Assembly (NCBI RefSeq): GCF_002245625.1
Contig: NZ_NOIG01000008.1
Span: 186,001 to 250,000 of the forward strand
From: Acidovorax kalamii
GTDB lineage: Bacteria; Pseudomonadota; Gammaproteobacteria; Burkholderiales; Burkholderiaceae_C
Reading direction: 5' to 3'
DNA: 64,000 bases
The notes under the pieces are model-generated. The model searched no databases. It was not told the DNA's origin and was given only the letters and a program-made list of their open reading frames with translations. Shown here piece after piece: positions 39,043-47,767 of this stretch; the stretch's first letter is position 1; every line of letters starts with the position of its first letter. The translations under genes and the position numbers were made by a program.

Positions 39043-42000
39043 ATGCCACCAGCGCAAGCCACCGCAGAAGCCGCCAGGCTCCAGGCACTGCAGTCTTACG
39101 CCATCCTCGACACCCCGGCCGAAGAAAGTTTTGACCAGCTGGCCAAGCTGGCGGCACAGGTGTGCCGCTGCCCCATGGCGGTGGTCAACTTTGTGGACCA
39201 TGAGCGCCAGTGGTTCAAGGCCACCGTGGGTGTGCCTTTTCGCGAGACCGACCGCGCGATTGCGTTCTGCGCCCATGCCCTGAGCGGCAGCCGCGAGCCC
39301 CGCGTGGTGCCCGACACCACCCTGGACCCCAGCTTTGCCCACAACCCGCTGGTGCTGGAGGAACCCCATGTGCGGTTCTACGCCTGCGTGCCCCTGGTGA
39401 CGAACGAGGGGTTTGCGCTGGGCACCCTGGCGGTGCTGGACTCCGTGCCACGCAACCTGTCGCCCGAGCAGCTGGAGGGCCTGCGCATCCTCGCCGAGCA
39501 GACCATGATGCAGCTGGAGCTGCGGCGCCAGAAGCAATTGCTGGGCGAGCTGGTGCAGCAACGCGACCAGATGCACGCCGAGCTGGCCGCTCAGGGCGAG
39601 GCGCTGCGCGTGACGGGGCAGATTGCGCGGGTCGGTGGCTGGACGGTCGAGCTGCCCGGCATGCAGCTGAGCTGGTCGGACGAAATCGTTGCCACCTATG
39701 GCATTGCACAGCGCACGGGCTCGGCCACCCAGCTGCTGCAGCTGTACACCCTGCCGCACCGCGCGGCGGTACAGAAGGCGTTTGACGACTGCGTGCTGAA
39801 GGGCACGCCGTTTGACATCGAGGCCGAGGTTGTGATGCCCGGCGACCGGCATTTCTGGGTGCGCACGGCGGGCCAGGCGGTGCGGGATGCCAACGGCCAC
39901 ATCGTGCGCGTGCAGGGTGCGTTCCAGGACATCTCGGCACAGCACCAGGCCCACCAGGCGCGGCAGTTCAGCGAAGAGCGCTTTCACCTGGTGTCGCGCG
40001 CCACGGCCGATGCCGTGTGGGACTGGAACCTGCACACCGATGCGATGTGGTGGAACGAGGGTATGCAGAACCTGTTTGGCGTGCCGCTGGATCAGCTGCC
40101 GCCCGACAGCACCTCGTGGACCTTGCGGCTGCACCCCGACGACAGTGATGCGGTGCTGGACGGGATCCACGCCGCCATCGAAGGCACGGCCAACCACTGG
40201 TCGGACGAATACCGCTTTCGCCGCAGCGACGGCAGCTATGCCTGGGTGCTGGACCGGGGTTTCCTGATCCGCGACCTGCAGGGCAAGGCCGTGCGCATGG
40301 TGGGCGGCATGACCGACATCAGCGCCCAGAAGCTGGCCGACCTGGACGCCCAGCGCGATGCGCAGAACCATGCCGAGCTGCTGCGGGTGCAGCAGCGCAT
40401 CTCGTCGCTGGACATGCCCTTGCCCGAGGTGCTGCAGCTGGTGGCCAGCACAGTGCTGCGCCAAACCGGGGCGCGCGGCGCGATGGTGGAGCTGCTGCAG
40501 GGCCGCCAGCTGGTGGCGCAGGCCTCGGCGGGCGACCATGTGCGGCCCGTGGGCAATCTGCTGCCGGTGGACCAGAGCCTGCTCTGGCCCGCGCTCAGCC
40601 AGGGCCAGACCGTGGTGTGCAACGACACTGAGGCCGAGGGCTGGGACATGGCGTCGATGCCACACCGCCACGGCGTGCGGTCGGTGATGGCCGTGCCGCT
40701 GCGCAGCGGCGATGCCATCGTGGGCTCGCTCAAGGTGACTTCGGACAAGACCAATGCGTTCTCGCGCCGCGACGTGGCCCACCTGGAGATCCTTACCGAG
40801 TCGCTGGGCGCCATGGTGCAGCTGCGCCATGTGGCCGGGCAGTTGCACGCGTCCGAGCTGCAGTACCGCATGCTGTTTGACGAGCACCCGCACCCGATGT
40901 GGGTGTACGACAAGGAGACGCAGCGGTTGCAGGCGGTCAACCGGTCGATGGAAACCCACTACGGCTATACCGAGGCCGAGCTGCTGACCATGCAGATGAC
41001 CGACCTGTGGCCGGCCGAACGGCGCGACGCCATCCGCGCGTCCATCGACGCCATCCCCATGAGCCAGCGCAACAAGCCGGTGATCAGCCGCCATGTCAAG
41101 AAGGACGGCACGTTCATGGACGTGGAGATCACGGCGGGCAGCATCAGCTTCAACGGCCGCCCGGCGCGGCAGGTGCTGGCCACCGACGTGACCGAGCGCC
41201 TGCGCACCGAGCGCGAGCTCGCACGCATGGGGCGCGCGCAGCGCCTCTTGAGCGCCTGCAACGAAACCCTGGTGCGCGCCACCTCCGAAACCGCCCTGCT
41301 GCAGGCTGTCTGCCAGATTGCGGTGGACATCGGCGGCTACCGCATGGGCTGGGTGGGGCTGGCGCTGGACGATGAACGCAAGTCCATCCAGCCCGTGGCC
41401 CACGCGGGCTACAACGAGAACTACCTGGAGAACCTGCACCTGTCCTGGTCGGCCGACGACCCCTACGGGCGCGGCCCGGCGGGCATGGCCATCCGCTCGG
41501 GCCAGCCGGTGATCGTGCAGGACATCCGCACCGAAGGCGACTTTGCCGACTGGACCGAACGCATGCTGGGCCATGGTTTCCATGGCGTGATCTGCCTGCC
41601 CCTGCAGCACCGCGACCAGGACCGCGCGTTTGGCCTGCTCTACCTGTACGCGCCCGACATCCTGCAGATCAGCCCCGAGGAAGCCGCGCTGCTGCAGGAG
41701 CTGGCCAGCGACCTGGCCTTTGGCATCACCAGCCTGCGCGCGCACAAGGCGCAGCAGCGGCTGCAGGCCTCGGTGCTCAAGGTGGCGGCGGCCGTGTCGG
41801 CCAGCACCGGCACCGAGTTTTTTGTGCAGCTGGTGCGCAACATGGCCGACGCCCTCGATGCCCAAGGGGGCTGCGTGGTGCGGCTGCTGCCTGCCACGGC
41901 GCGGGACCAGGCCCCCCGCGTGGTGACGCTGGCGGCTGTGCTCGATGGCCAGATGCTGCCGAACGACGAATACACCCTGGCCGGCACCCCCAGCCTGCTG

Positions 42001-43926
42001 CTGATGTCGCAGCGCACCCATGTAGTGACCGACAAGGCGCAGCAGCTCTACCCCGAGGCGCCCATCCTCGCCAAGGTGGGCGCGCAGGCCTATGCGGGCC
42101 AGCAGCTGTGCAATGCCGATGGCGAGGTGGTGGGCATCGTGTTCGTGCTGTTCCGCCAGGCGATCGCCGAGACCGACTTCATCACCTCCACGCTGCAGAT
42201 CTTTGCCTCGCGCGCCTCGGCCGAGATCGAACGCCAACTGGCCGATGCCCGCATCCGCCACCAGGCCTCGCTGCTGGACAAGGCGCAGGACGCCATCGTG
42301 GTGCGCGACCTGGAGCACCGCGTGATCTTCTGGAACAAAAGCGCCGAGCGCCTGTACGGCTGGTCGCAGCTGCAGGCGCTGGGCCAGTCCATCGAGACCC
42401 TGCTCTACGACGACCCCACCCATTTCCGCCACGCCACGCAGACGGTGCTGGAGCAGGGCGAGTGGACGGGTGAGCTGGTGCAGCGCCACCGCAACGGCGG
42501 CACCATCGAGGTCGAGGGCCGCTGGACCCTGGTGCGCGGCGACGACGGCCGCCCGCAGTCCATCCTGGCCATCAACACCGACATCAGCCAGCGCAAGGCC
42601 AACGAGCGCGAGATCCAGCGCCTGGCGTTTTACGACGCGCTCACCGGCCTGCCCAACCGCATGCTGCTCATGGACCGCATGCACCAGGCCCTGGCCACGG
42701 CGCAGCGGCGCCACCAGGGTGGGGCGCTGCTGTTCATCGACCTGGACAACTTCAAGCAGCTCAACGACACCCTGGGTCACGATCAGGGCGACCTGCTGCT
42801 GCAGCAGGTGGCGCAGCGCCTGAACACCTGCGTGCGGGCGGTGGACACCGTGGCGCGCCTGGGCGGCGACGAGTTTGTGGTGATGCTCGAAGAACTCAGC
42901 CCCAAGCCGCACGAACTGGCCATGCATGCCCGCAGCGTGGGTGAAAAGATCCTGACCATGCTGGCCGTGCCCTATGCGCTGGCAGGCTACCAGTACCGCA
43001 GCACACCCAGCATCGGCATTGCGCCGTTTGCGGGCGAGCTGACCAGCGTGGGCGAACTGCTCAAGCAGGCCGACCTGGCCATGTACCAGGCCAAGACCGC
43101 CGGGCGCAACACGCTGCGCTTTTTCGACCCCGACATGCAGGCCGTGGTCACGGCCCGCGCCGCGCTGGAGGCCGACCTGCGCTCGGCCCTGGCGCAGGAA
43201 GAATTTTTGCTGCACTTCCAGCCGCAGATGCGCCACACCGGCCAGTGTGTGGGGGTGGAGGCGCTGGTGCGCTGGGCCCATCCGCAGCGCGGCATGGTCT
43301 CGCCCGCGCAGTTCATTCCGCTGGCCGAAGAAACCGGGCTCATCCTGCCCCTGGGCCGCTGGGTGCTGCACAACGCCTGCCAGCTGCTGGCCAGCTGGCA
43401 GCAGGACCCGGCCCTGGCCCACCTGACCATGGCCGTGAACGTGAGTTCGCGCCAGTTCCGCCACGCCAGTTTTGTGGACGACGTGGCCCGGGTGCTGGCC
43501 ATCACGGGTGCGCCGTCGGGCCAGCTCAAGCTGGAGCTGACCGAAAGTGTGCTGGTGGAGGACATGGAAACCACCATCGCCACCATGGAGGCGCTGCGCA
43601 GCTACGGCGTGGGTTTCTCGCTGGACGACTTCGGCACGGGCTATTCGAGCCTGAGCTACCTGAAGCGCATGCCGCTGAACCAGCTCAAGATCGACCAGAG
43701 TTTTGTGCGCGACCTGCTCACCGACCCCAACGATGCCGCGATTGTGGACACCATCATCGGCCTGTCGCGCAGCCTGGGCCTGGAAGTGATCGCCGAGGGC
43801 GTGGAAAGCACCGAGCAGCGCGAGCTGCTGGCCCGCGCAGGCTGCCAGCTCTACCAGGGCTACCTGTTCAGCCGCCCCCTGTCGGTGGACCTCCTAGACG
43901 CCTTCCTGCGCACTCCGGCCGCTTAG
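39043..43926 (+). CDS. Multi-sensor GAF/PAS-GGDEF-EAL protein
   Basis: 1627-residue cytoplasmic cyclic di-GMP enzyme with no membrane segment. Order of domains: GAF (about 15-165), PAS (185-305), PAS/PAC (310-435), GAF (445-600), PAS (610-725), two GAF-like domains (735-1080), PAS (1085-1200), GGDEF, EAL. The cyclase motif is intact (GGDEF, 1274-1278) with I-site RAVD, and the phosphodiesterase motif EAL (1406-1408) is followed by LDDFGTGYSSLSYL. Which activity dominates cannot be told. Eight sensory domains is a high number. The start at 39043 precedes the conserved N-terminal GAF sequence. A strong terminator follows. Confidence 0.93.
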   Translation: MPPAQATAEAARLQALQSYAILDTPAEESFDQLAKLAAQVCRCPMAVVNFVDHERQWFKATVGVPFRETDRAIAFCAHALSGSREPRVVPDTTLDPSFAHNPLVLEEPHVRFYACVPLVTNEGFALGTLAVLDSVPRNLSPEQLEGLRILAEQTMMQLELRRQKQLLGELVQQRDQMHAELAAQGEALRVTGQIARVGGWTVELPGMQLSWSDEIVATYGIAQRTGSATQLLQLYTLPHRAAVQKAFDDCVLKGTPFDIEAEVVMPGDRHFWVRTAGQAVRDANGHIVRVQGAFQDISAQHQAHQARQFSEERFHLVSRATADAVWDWNLHTDAMWWNEGMQNLFGVPLDQLPPDSTSWTLRLHPDDSDAVLDGIHAAIEGTANHWSDEYRFRRSDGSYAWVLDRGFLIRDLQGKAVRMVGGMTDISAQKLADLDAQRDAQNHAELLRVQQRISSLDMPLPEVLQLVASTVLRQTGARGAMVELLQGRQLVAQASAGDHVRPVGNLLPVDQSLLWPALSQGQTVVCNDTEAEGWDMASMPHRHGVRSVMAVPLRSGDAIVGSLKVTSDKTNAFSRRDVAHLEILTESLGAMVQLRHVAGQLHASELQYRMLFDEHPHPMWVYDKETQRLQAVNRSMETHYGYTEAELLTMQMTDLWPAERRDAIRASIDAIPMSQRNKPVISRHVKKDGTFMDVEITAGSISFNGRPARQVLATDVTERLRTERELARMGRAQRLLSACNETLVRATSETALLQAVCQIAVDIGGYRMGWVGLALDDERKSIQPVAHAGYNENYLENLHLSWSADDPYGRGPAGMAIRSGQPVIVQDIRTEGDFADWTERMLGHGFHGVICLPLQHRDQDRAFGLLYLYAPDILQISPEEAALLQELASDLAFGITSLRAHKAQQRLQASVLKVAAAVSASTGTEFFVQLVRNMADALDAQGGCVVRLLPATARDQAPRVVTLAAVLDGQMLPNDEYTLAGTPSLLLMSQRTHVVTDKAQQLYPEAPILAKVGAQAYAGQQLCNADGEVVGIVFVLFRQAIAETDFITSTLQIFASRASAEIERQLADARIRHQASLLDKAQDAIVVRDLEHRVIFWNKSAERLYGWSQLQALGQSIETLLYDDPTHFRHATQTVLEQGEWTGELVQRHRNGGTIEVEGRWTLVRGDDGRPQSILAINTDISQRKANEREIQRLAFYDALTGLPNRMLLMDRMHQALATAQRRHQGGALLFIDLDNFKQLNDTLGHDQGDLLLQQVAQRLNTCVRAVDTVARLGGDEFVVMLEELSPKPHELAMHARSVGEKILTMLAVPYALAGYQYRSTPSIGIAPFAGELTSVGELLKQADLAMYQAKTAGRNTLRFFDPDMQAVVTARAALEADLRSALAQEEFLLHFQPQMRHTGQCVGVEALVRWAHPQRGMVSPAQFIPLAEETGLILPLGRWVLHNACQLLASWQQDPALAHLTMAVNVSSRQFRHASFVDDVARVLAITGAPSGQLKLELTESVLVEDMETTIATMEALRSYGVGFSLDDFGTGYSSLSYLKRMPLNQLKIDQSFVRDLLTDPNDAAIVDTIIGLSRSLGLEVIAEGVESTEQRELLARAGCQLYQGYLFSRPLSVDLLDAFLRTPAA

Positions 43927-43978
43927 GTGGCCTGCCCTCGGGGCAGTCCCCTCACTTTTCCTTTTTTACAAACTGGAC

Positions 43979-44010
43979 AAAACCACAGCCAAGGCTGTGG
44001 TTTTTTGTTT
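43979..44010 (+). terminator. Intrinsic terminator after the GAF/PAS-GGDEF-EAL gene
   Basis: A 12-bp perfect stem, AAAACCACAGCC (43979-43990) with GGCTGTGGTTTT (43993-44004), then a T-rich run. It lies 52 bp after the stop codon and separates that gene from the origin-like region. Confidence 0.85.
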
Positions 44011-44099
44011 TCCGAGGGCGCCGGGGCCATCGCCAGGCCGACGGCCGACCATCCATGGGCTGCGAAGGCCCTTGGGTTGGGCCCACACAGCACCTCCCG

Positions 44100-44348
44100 A
44101 GCGGCCCGGGAGTTGTTCCCTGTCTTTCTTCTTATATCTTTTATAAATACATAGTCGTAGTAGTAAGGGGTGGCCCTTGCTGTGGACAACTGGTTTTTCT
44201 GCAGCCTGGGCGCGCACTTAGCCATCTGCCAACTCTGTGCACCGATCCCTGCTCCTGCTGTCACGGCAACGGGGACAAAAGCCAGCCGTCGCCTTTTTCT
44301 GTGGATAACCCTGCGCTTGTGCCAGAACTATCCCCAGTTTTACGCACC
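44100..44348. other. Origin-like module A (DnaA boxes and TAG triplets)
   Basis: AT-rich DNA (44131-44151), five triplets TAG TCG TAG TAG TAA (44152-44166), a 14-nt GC-rich spacer, DnaA box TGTGGACAA (44181-44189), a second box TGTGGATAA (44300-44308), TTGTGCCAGAACT (44317-44329) and a degenerate box TTACGCACC (44340-44348). This arrangement resembles the basal unwinding element of bacterial origins, where DnaA bound at a box extends onto DnaA-trio triplets. No gene was found in it. Confidence 0.6.
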
Positions 44349-44375
44349 GGGTGCCGGGGTGGCAAAAAACCTACT

Positions 44376-44434
44376 CAAAACGGCCTTCCGCGCTCAATGG
44401 ATAAGCGCTTTAAGCTATCTATTTGATAGCTATT
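44376..44434 (+). repeat. Dispersed repeat, copy 5
   Basis: CAAAACGGCCTTCCGCGC, then ATAAGCGCTTTAAGCTAT and TATTTGATAGCTAT. It lies between the two origin-like modules; the remaining DNA to about 44590 holds nothing recognisable. Confidence 0.65.
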
Positions 44435-44593
44435 AGAGTTTCTTGCGCAGCGGAACACCACGCATTCGACCGGGCCAGGCTTCCGTCTCCCTGATCGGCT
44501 CCCCACCAATCGGATTGCCGGCGGAACCCGTTCCCGCTTTTTTCGCCACCAGTCGGCGGGCACTGCTGCCTTCCCATGTGCAGGGATGTCCGA

Positions 44594-44840
44594 GGGGCCC
44601 CGGAGTCGGGGTTCTGGTTATTCTTTGATAGCTCTATATATAAATAGCAGTAGTAATAGAGTCGCCCCCTTTCTGTGGACAAGCGCTTTTTCCTGAATGC
44701 TGGCGCGGGCTTGCGTCGCCGCAAAGTCTGTGCGGCGGGCTGCACAAAGCGCGGGGCCCAGGTACAACAACTTTTCGGCAGCGGCTGTTCGTGTGGATAA
44801 CTGCCCGGTTGTGCCAGAACTCTTCCCAGACTTATCCACA
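44594..44840. other. Origin-like module B (DnaA boxes and TAG triplets)
   Basis: Same layout as module A. AT-rich DNA (44621-44644), triplets TAG CAG TAG TAA TAG (44645-44659), 14-nt GC-rich spacer, TGTGGACAA (44674-44682), TGTGGATAA (44792-44800), TTGTGCCAGAACT (44809-44821) and a perfect opposite-strand box TTATCCACA (44832-44840). Distances between elements equal those of module A to within 1 nt, while the DNA between them differs much more, so spacing seems to be under selection. Confidence 0.62.
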
Positions 44841-44902
44841 ATCCGGGGTGCTGGCCTCGATTTTTTTGGGGCTCCCGGGACCTGAGAGGCGTCTGCAGGG
44901 CG

Positions 44903-44937
44903 AAAAAAAGCCCGGCGTCTGCGGAAAGACGCCGGGC
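44903..44937 (-). terminator. Intrinsic terminator of the Spy/CpxP-like gene
   Basis: An 11-bp perfect stem, GCCCGGCGTCT (44910-44920) with AGACGCCGGGC (44927-44937). Read on the minus strand it is followed by seven Ts (44909-44903), 36 bp after the stop of the gene at 44974. Confidence 0.88.
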
Positions 44938-44973
44938 GGGTGGGGATGCAGCGGCTGGCCGCTGATTCGTGTC

Positions 44974-45534
44974 TTACTGGGCGGGTGCCGGGCCGGGCTT
45001 GCCGCCCGCGCCGCCGTGGTGGCGTTCGCCAGGGCCACCGTGACCGCCATGGTGGCGGCCTTCGCCCCCCTTCATGTCACCCATGCGGTGTCCTCGGTGC
45101 GCCTGGGCGTCAAAGGTCTTTTGCTGCTCGGGCGTCAGCGCGGCGTAGAAGGCCTTGGTGGCCTCGCCCCGGCGGTCGGCCTCGGCGGCATGCTGGGCGC
45201 GCAGGGCCCGCATGCGGTCGATGCGCTCGGGGGTGGTGAGCTTGTCCATGTCCTGGCGGTCCAGGCGCGCGGGGCGCTCGCCGGGCTGCATCGCAGTGGT
45301 GAAGGTGGTCCAGGCGGGTTCCTGGGCGGCGGTCAGCTTGAGCTGGGCCTTGAGTTCGGCCAGATGCTTGGCATGGCGCTGGGCGTGGTCGCCGTGGCGG
45401 CGCTCGTGCCCGCCTTCGGGGGCCTTCGCCGAAGCGGCCGGTGGTGTAGCGGGTGGTTGCTGCGCCAGAACGGGCAGGGCCATGGCCGCCAGAAGGGCGG
45501 TGGCTGCAAAGCGGCGTTGGAAGGGGGATGCCAT
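44974..45534 (-). CDS. Spy/CpxP-like LTxxQ-motif periplasmic protein
   Basis: 186-residue exported protein with signal peptide (cleavage near VLAQQ). Two LTxxQ-type motifs (LKLTAAQEPAW, ALTPEQQKTF) mark the Spy/CpxP periplasmic chaperone/stress family. It is rich in His and Arg: HERRHGDHAQRHAKH near the start and a His/Gly tail (GEGRHHGGHGGPGERHHGG) that could bind metals. AAAGGA supports the ATG at 45534. Induction by envelope or metal stress is plausible, but no two-component genes are adjacent. Confidence 0.85.
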   Translation of the reverse strand: MASPFQRRFAATALLAAMALPVLAQQPPATPPAASAKAPEGGHERRHGDHAQRHAKHLAELKAQLKLTAAQEPAWTTFTTAMQPGERPARLDRQDMDKLTTPERIDRMRALRAQHAAEADRRGEATKAFYAALTPEQQKTFDAQAHRGHRMGDMKGGEGRHHGGHGGPGERHHGGAGGKPGPAPAQ

Positions 45535-45888
45535 GGTGGGAGTCCTTTCATGGGGGGGTTGGCTCGCTGCAACGACCGTTTCAGCGATTGAGGGCCAGTG
45601 TCTGCCCCGCATGTAACGCCGCCGTGCGTGTTGGATGAGGCTGTGTAAAGTTGTGACAAGAAGCTCCATCGGTGGGCGGCTTCTTCCCCTGGCCAATCAT
45701 GGTAAAAATGCCGCCTCCCGCTCTATGGGTAAGTCTTTATAGCTATCAAACTAATAGCTTTTGACAAGCGTCAAGCTGCCGCCCCCGCAGGCGGGCGACT
45801 GGCCCGGGGTGGCGACCGCCGACAATGGCGGGTTCCGAGCCCGTTGGCTTGTTTTTTATTCACCAACGCCCCCAACAAAAGGTTTTCC
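45535..45888. other. 354-bp divergent intergenic region
   Basis: Lies between the Spy/CpxP-like gene and rdgC. It holds the upstream regions of both genes, the dispersed repeat at 45704-45762, and the AAAGG ribosome binding site of rdgC. No further gene or strong hairpin was seen. Confidence 0.45.
45704..45762 (+). repeat. Dispersed repeat, copy 6
   Basis: AAAAATGCCGCCTCCCGCTC, then GTAAGTCTTTATAGCTATC and AAACTAATAGCTTTT. It lies upstream of rdgC in the divergent spacer. Confidence 0.6.
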
Positions 45889-46950
45889 GTGTTCAAGAAC
45901 ATGATCGTGTACCGCATTGCTCCGCAATGGCAGGTGGAATTGACGCAGGTCGAAGAGGCGCTGGCCAAGGCACCCTTTATGGAATGTGGCGCCACGCAGG
46001 AAAAATCCCTGGGCTGGGTGCCGCCGCGCGGCGAACCGCATGGCCCGTTGGCCGAGTCGGTCGGGGGCCAGTGGATCCTGCGCTTCATGGTCGAATCCAA
46101 GGTGCTGCCCGGCAGCGTGCTGGCGCGCAAGGTCAAGGAAAAAGCCGAACGCATCGAACAGGAAACCGGCCGCAAGCCCGGCAAGAAGGAAAGCAAGGAG
46201 CTCAAAGACGAGGCCAAACTGGACCTGCTGCCCATGGCCTTCACCAAGCAGGGCTCGATGTGGGTGTGGATCGACACCGCCTCGCGCCTGCTGGTGCTGG
46301 ACACCTCCAGCCAGGGCCGCGCCGACGAGGTGGTCACCCTGCTGGTCGAATCCCTGCCCGGCCTGTCGGTGTCGCTCATCAACACCCAGACCAGCCCGCA
46401 GGCGGCCATGTCCCACTGGCTCAAGGAACAGGAGCCGCCCGTGGGCTTCACGGTGGACCGCGAGTGCGAACTCAAAAGCGCCAACGAAGAAAAAGCGGTG
46501 GTGCGCTACGCCCGCCACCCGCTGGACATCGAGGAGGTGCGGGCCCACATCGACGCGGGCAAGCTGCCCACCAAACTCGCCCTCACCTGGGACGACCGCG
46601 TGAGCTTCATGCTCACCGAAGGCCTGCAGATCAAGAAGGTGTCGTTTCTTGACACCGTGTTCGAAGGCACCAAGGCCGACGACGGCGGTTTTGACACCGA
46701 CGTGGCGATTGCCACGGGCGAGCTGGTGAAGCTGATCCCCGATCTGATCGAGGCACTGGGGGGCGAGGCGGAGAGTGGGGTGGCCAGCGCGGCCGATGCC
46801 GTGGCAGCCGCTGCCCCAGCCACGGCCGCGCCACGGGCTGCGGCACCTTCTGCGCCCATCGCACCTGCACGCAAATCAGCGGGCGGCGGCGTGGTGACCG
46901 GGCCCCGGGAGGCCCCGGTGGATACGGATCCGGGGGCGGCGCCGTTTTGA
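45889..46950 (+). CDS. rdgC: Recombination-associated protein RdgC
   Basis: 353-residue ring-forming DNA-binding protein that limits RecA-dependent recombination. The N-terminus FKNMIVYRIAPQW and the segments GGQWILRFMVESKVLPGSVL, LDLLPMAFTK and LALTWDDRVSFMLTEGLQIKK are characteristic. The start is GTG at 45889, with AAAGG six bases before it; this gives the family N-terminus, whereas an in-frame ATG at 45844 would add 15 foreign residues. An Ala/Pro-rich tail after about residue 295 is an extension of this lineage. Confidence 0.95.
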   Translation: MFKNMIVYRIAPQWQVELTQVEEALAKAPFMECGATQEKSLGWVPPRGEPHGPLAESVGGQWILRFMVESKVLPGSVLARKVKEKAERIEQETGRKPGKKESKELKDEAKLDLLPMAFTKQGSMWVWIDTASRLLVLDTSSQGRADEVVTLLVESLPGLSVSLINTQTSPQAAMSHWLKEQEPPVGFTVDRECELKSANEEKAVVRYARHPLDIEEVRAHIDAGKLPTKLALTWDDRVSFMLTEGLQIKKVSFLDTVFEGTKADDGGFDTDVAIATGELVKLIPDLIEALGGEAESGVASAADAVAAAAPATAAPRAAAPSAPIAPARKSAGGGVVTGPREAPVDTDPGAAPF

Positions 46951-47001
46951 GTTGATCACGTCCGCAGCAAGGTATGCCCGGCAGGCGCTCAGGTGCAGGG
47001 T

Positions 47002-47751
47002 TCAGAGGGCATCGCTGCAGGCCATGGCACGCACCAGCGCTGCCAGCTCGTGCACATACCCATCCCTGATCCCCAGCACCTCGCACTGCCGCACCAGCTG
47101 CTCCAGATAGTCCCGGTTGCTGCCAACGCGCCCGCAGGCCGTTGCAATGGTCGCTGCGGTGGCCTGCATCGACAGGTCGCCCCGGTAGAGGGGGTGGGTG
47201 GTGTTGGCCACCAGAACCAGCGCCTGCACATCACCCTGGGGTGTGGGCAGTGCAAGCAGTTGTGGGCAGTAGGCGCCGGTGATCATCTCGCGGCGCCAGA
47301 GCAGGCGGGATTCGGCATCGACCAGCGGGGCGGGGATCCGGAACGCCAGGCCTTCGCAGATCTGGCTGGCGTCCGGCTCCAGCGTCAGCACCAGCCCGGG
47401 GCAGTCGGGCGTGCCCCGGCCAATGGTGGTGCCGAGGGCGAAGCGGCGCCCATACCCGGGCAGGCAGGCCCGGCGCACTTCGTCGAAATGAAAACCCGGG
47501 TTCCACATCAGCGAACCATAGGCAAACACCCACAGGTCAAGCGAGTGCGCGGTGATGGTGGCGAGCACCTCGCGGCGCGAGCGTTCTACCTCGCTGTCGG
47601 GCAGGCGCCAGTGGGCAGGCAGGCCCTGGCTGCGGGCCTGGGCGTCCCATTCGGCCAAGGCCTCATCGGTCAGGCGCAGGCCCGAGTCGTGGGCCGGGGT
47701 GAGCCGGCCTTGCAGCTCGGGCAGGTGGAGGAAGGCGTTGGGGCGGGGCAT
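47002..47751 (-). CDS. ChaC-type gamma-glutamylcyclotransferase
   Basis: 249-residue enzyme expected to split glutathione into 5-oxoproline and Cys-Gly. The substrate loop FAYGSLMWNPGF is diagnostic, with GYGRRFALGTTIGRGTPDCPG and NTTHPLYRGDLSM further on. The N-terminal 95 residues form a less conserved extension. It lies 16 bp after the pirin gene on the same strand and is likely cotranscribed with it, perhaps as part of a redox-stress response (inference). Confidence 0.9.
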   Translation of the reverse strand: MPRPNAFLHLPELQGRLTPAHDSGLRLTDEALAEWDAQARSQGLPAHWRLPDSEVERSRREVLATITAHSLDLWVFAYGSLMWNPGFHFDEVRRACLPGYGRRFALGTTIGRGTPDCPGLVLTLEPDASQICEGLAFRIPAPLVDAESRLLWRREMITGAYCPQLLALPTPQGDVQALVLVANTTHPLYRGDLSMQATAATIATACGRVGSNRDYLEQLVRQCEVLGIRDGYVHELAALVRAMACSDAL

Positions 47752-47767
47752 GGTGGCGGGTTGCAGC

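Noticed and set aside
38896-43464. A very long open frame on the minus strand opposite the GAF/PAS-GGDEF-EAL gene
   Set aside because: It has no recognisable domains, is rich in His/Gln/Arg/Gly as expected for the antisense of GC-rich coding DNA, and the plus strand encodes a protein with intact motifs throughout.
43927-44436. Short open frames in the origin-like region
   Set aside because: They cross DnaA boxes and repeats, have no ribosome binding sites or similarity, and the region's composition differs from coding DNA.
44100-44850. Interpretation as the main chromosomal oriC
   Set aside because: None of dnaA, dnaN, gyrB, rpmH or mnmE is adjacent and the flanking genes converge on the region, the reverse of the usual origin pattern; only an origin-like element is claimed.
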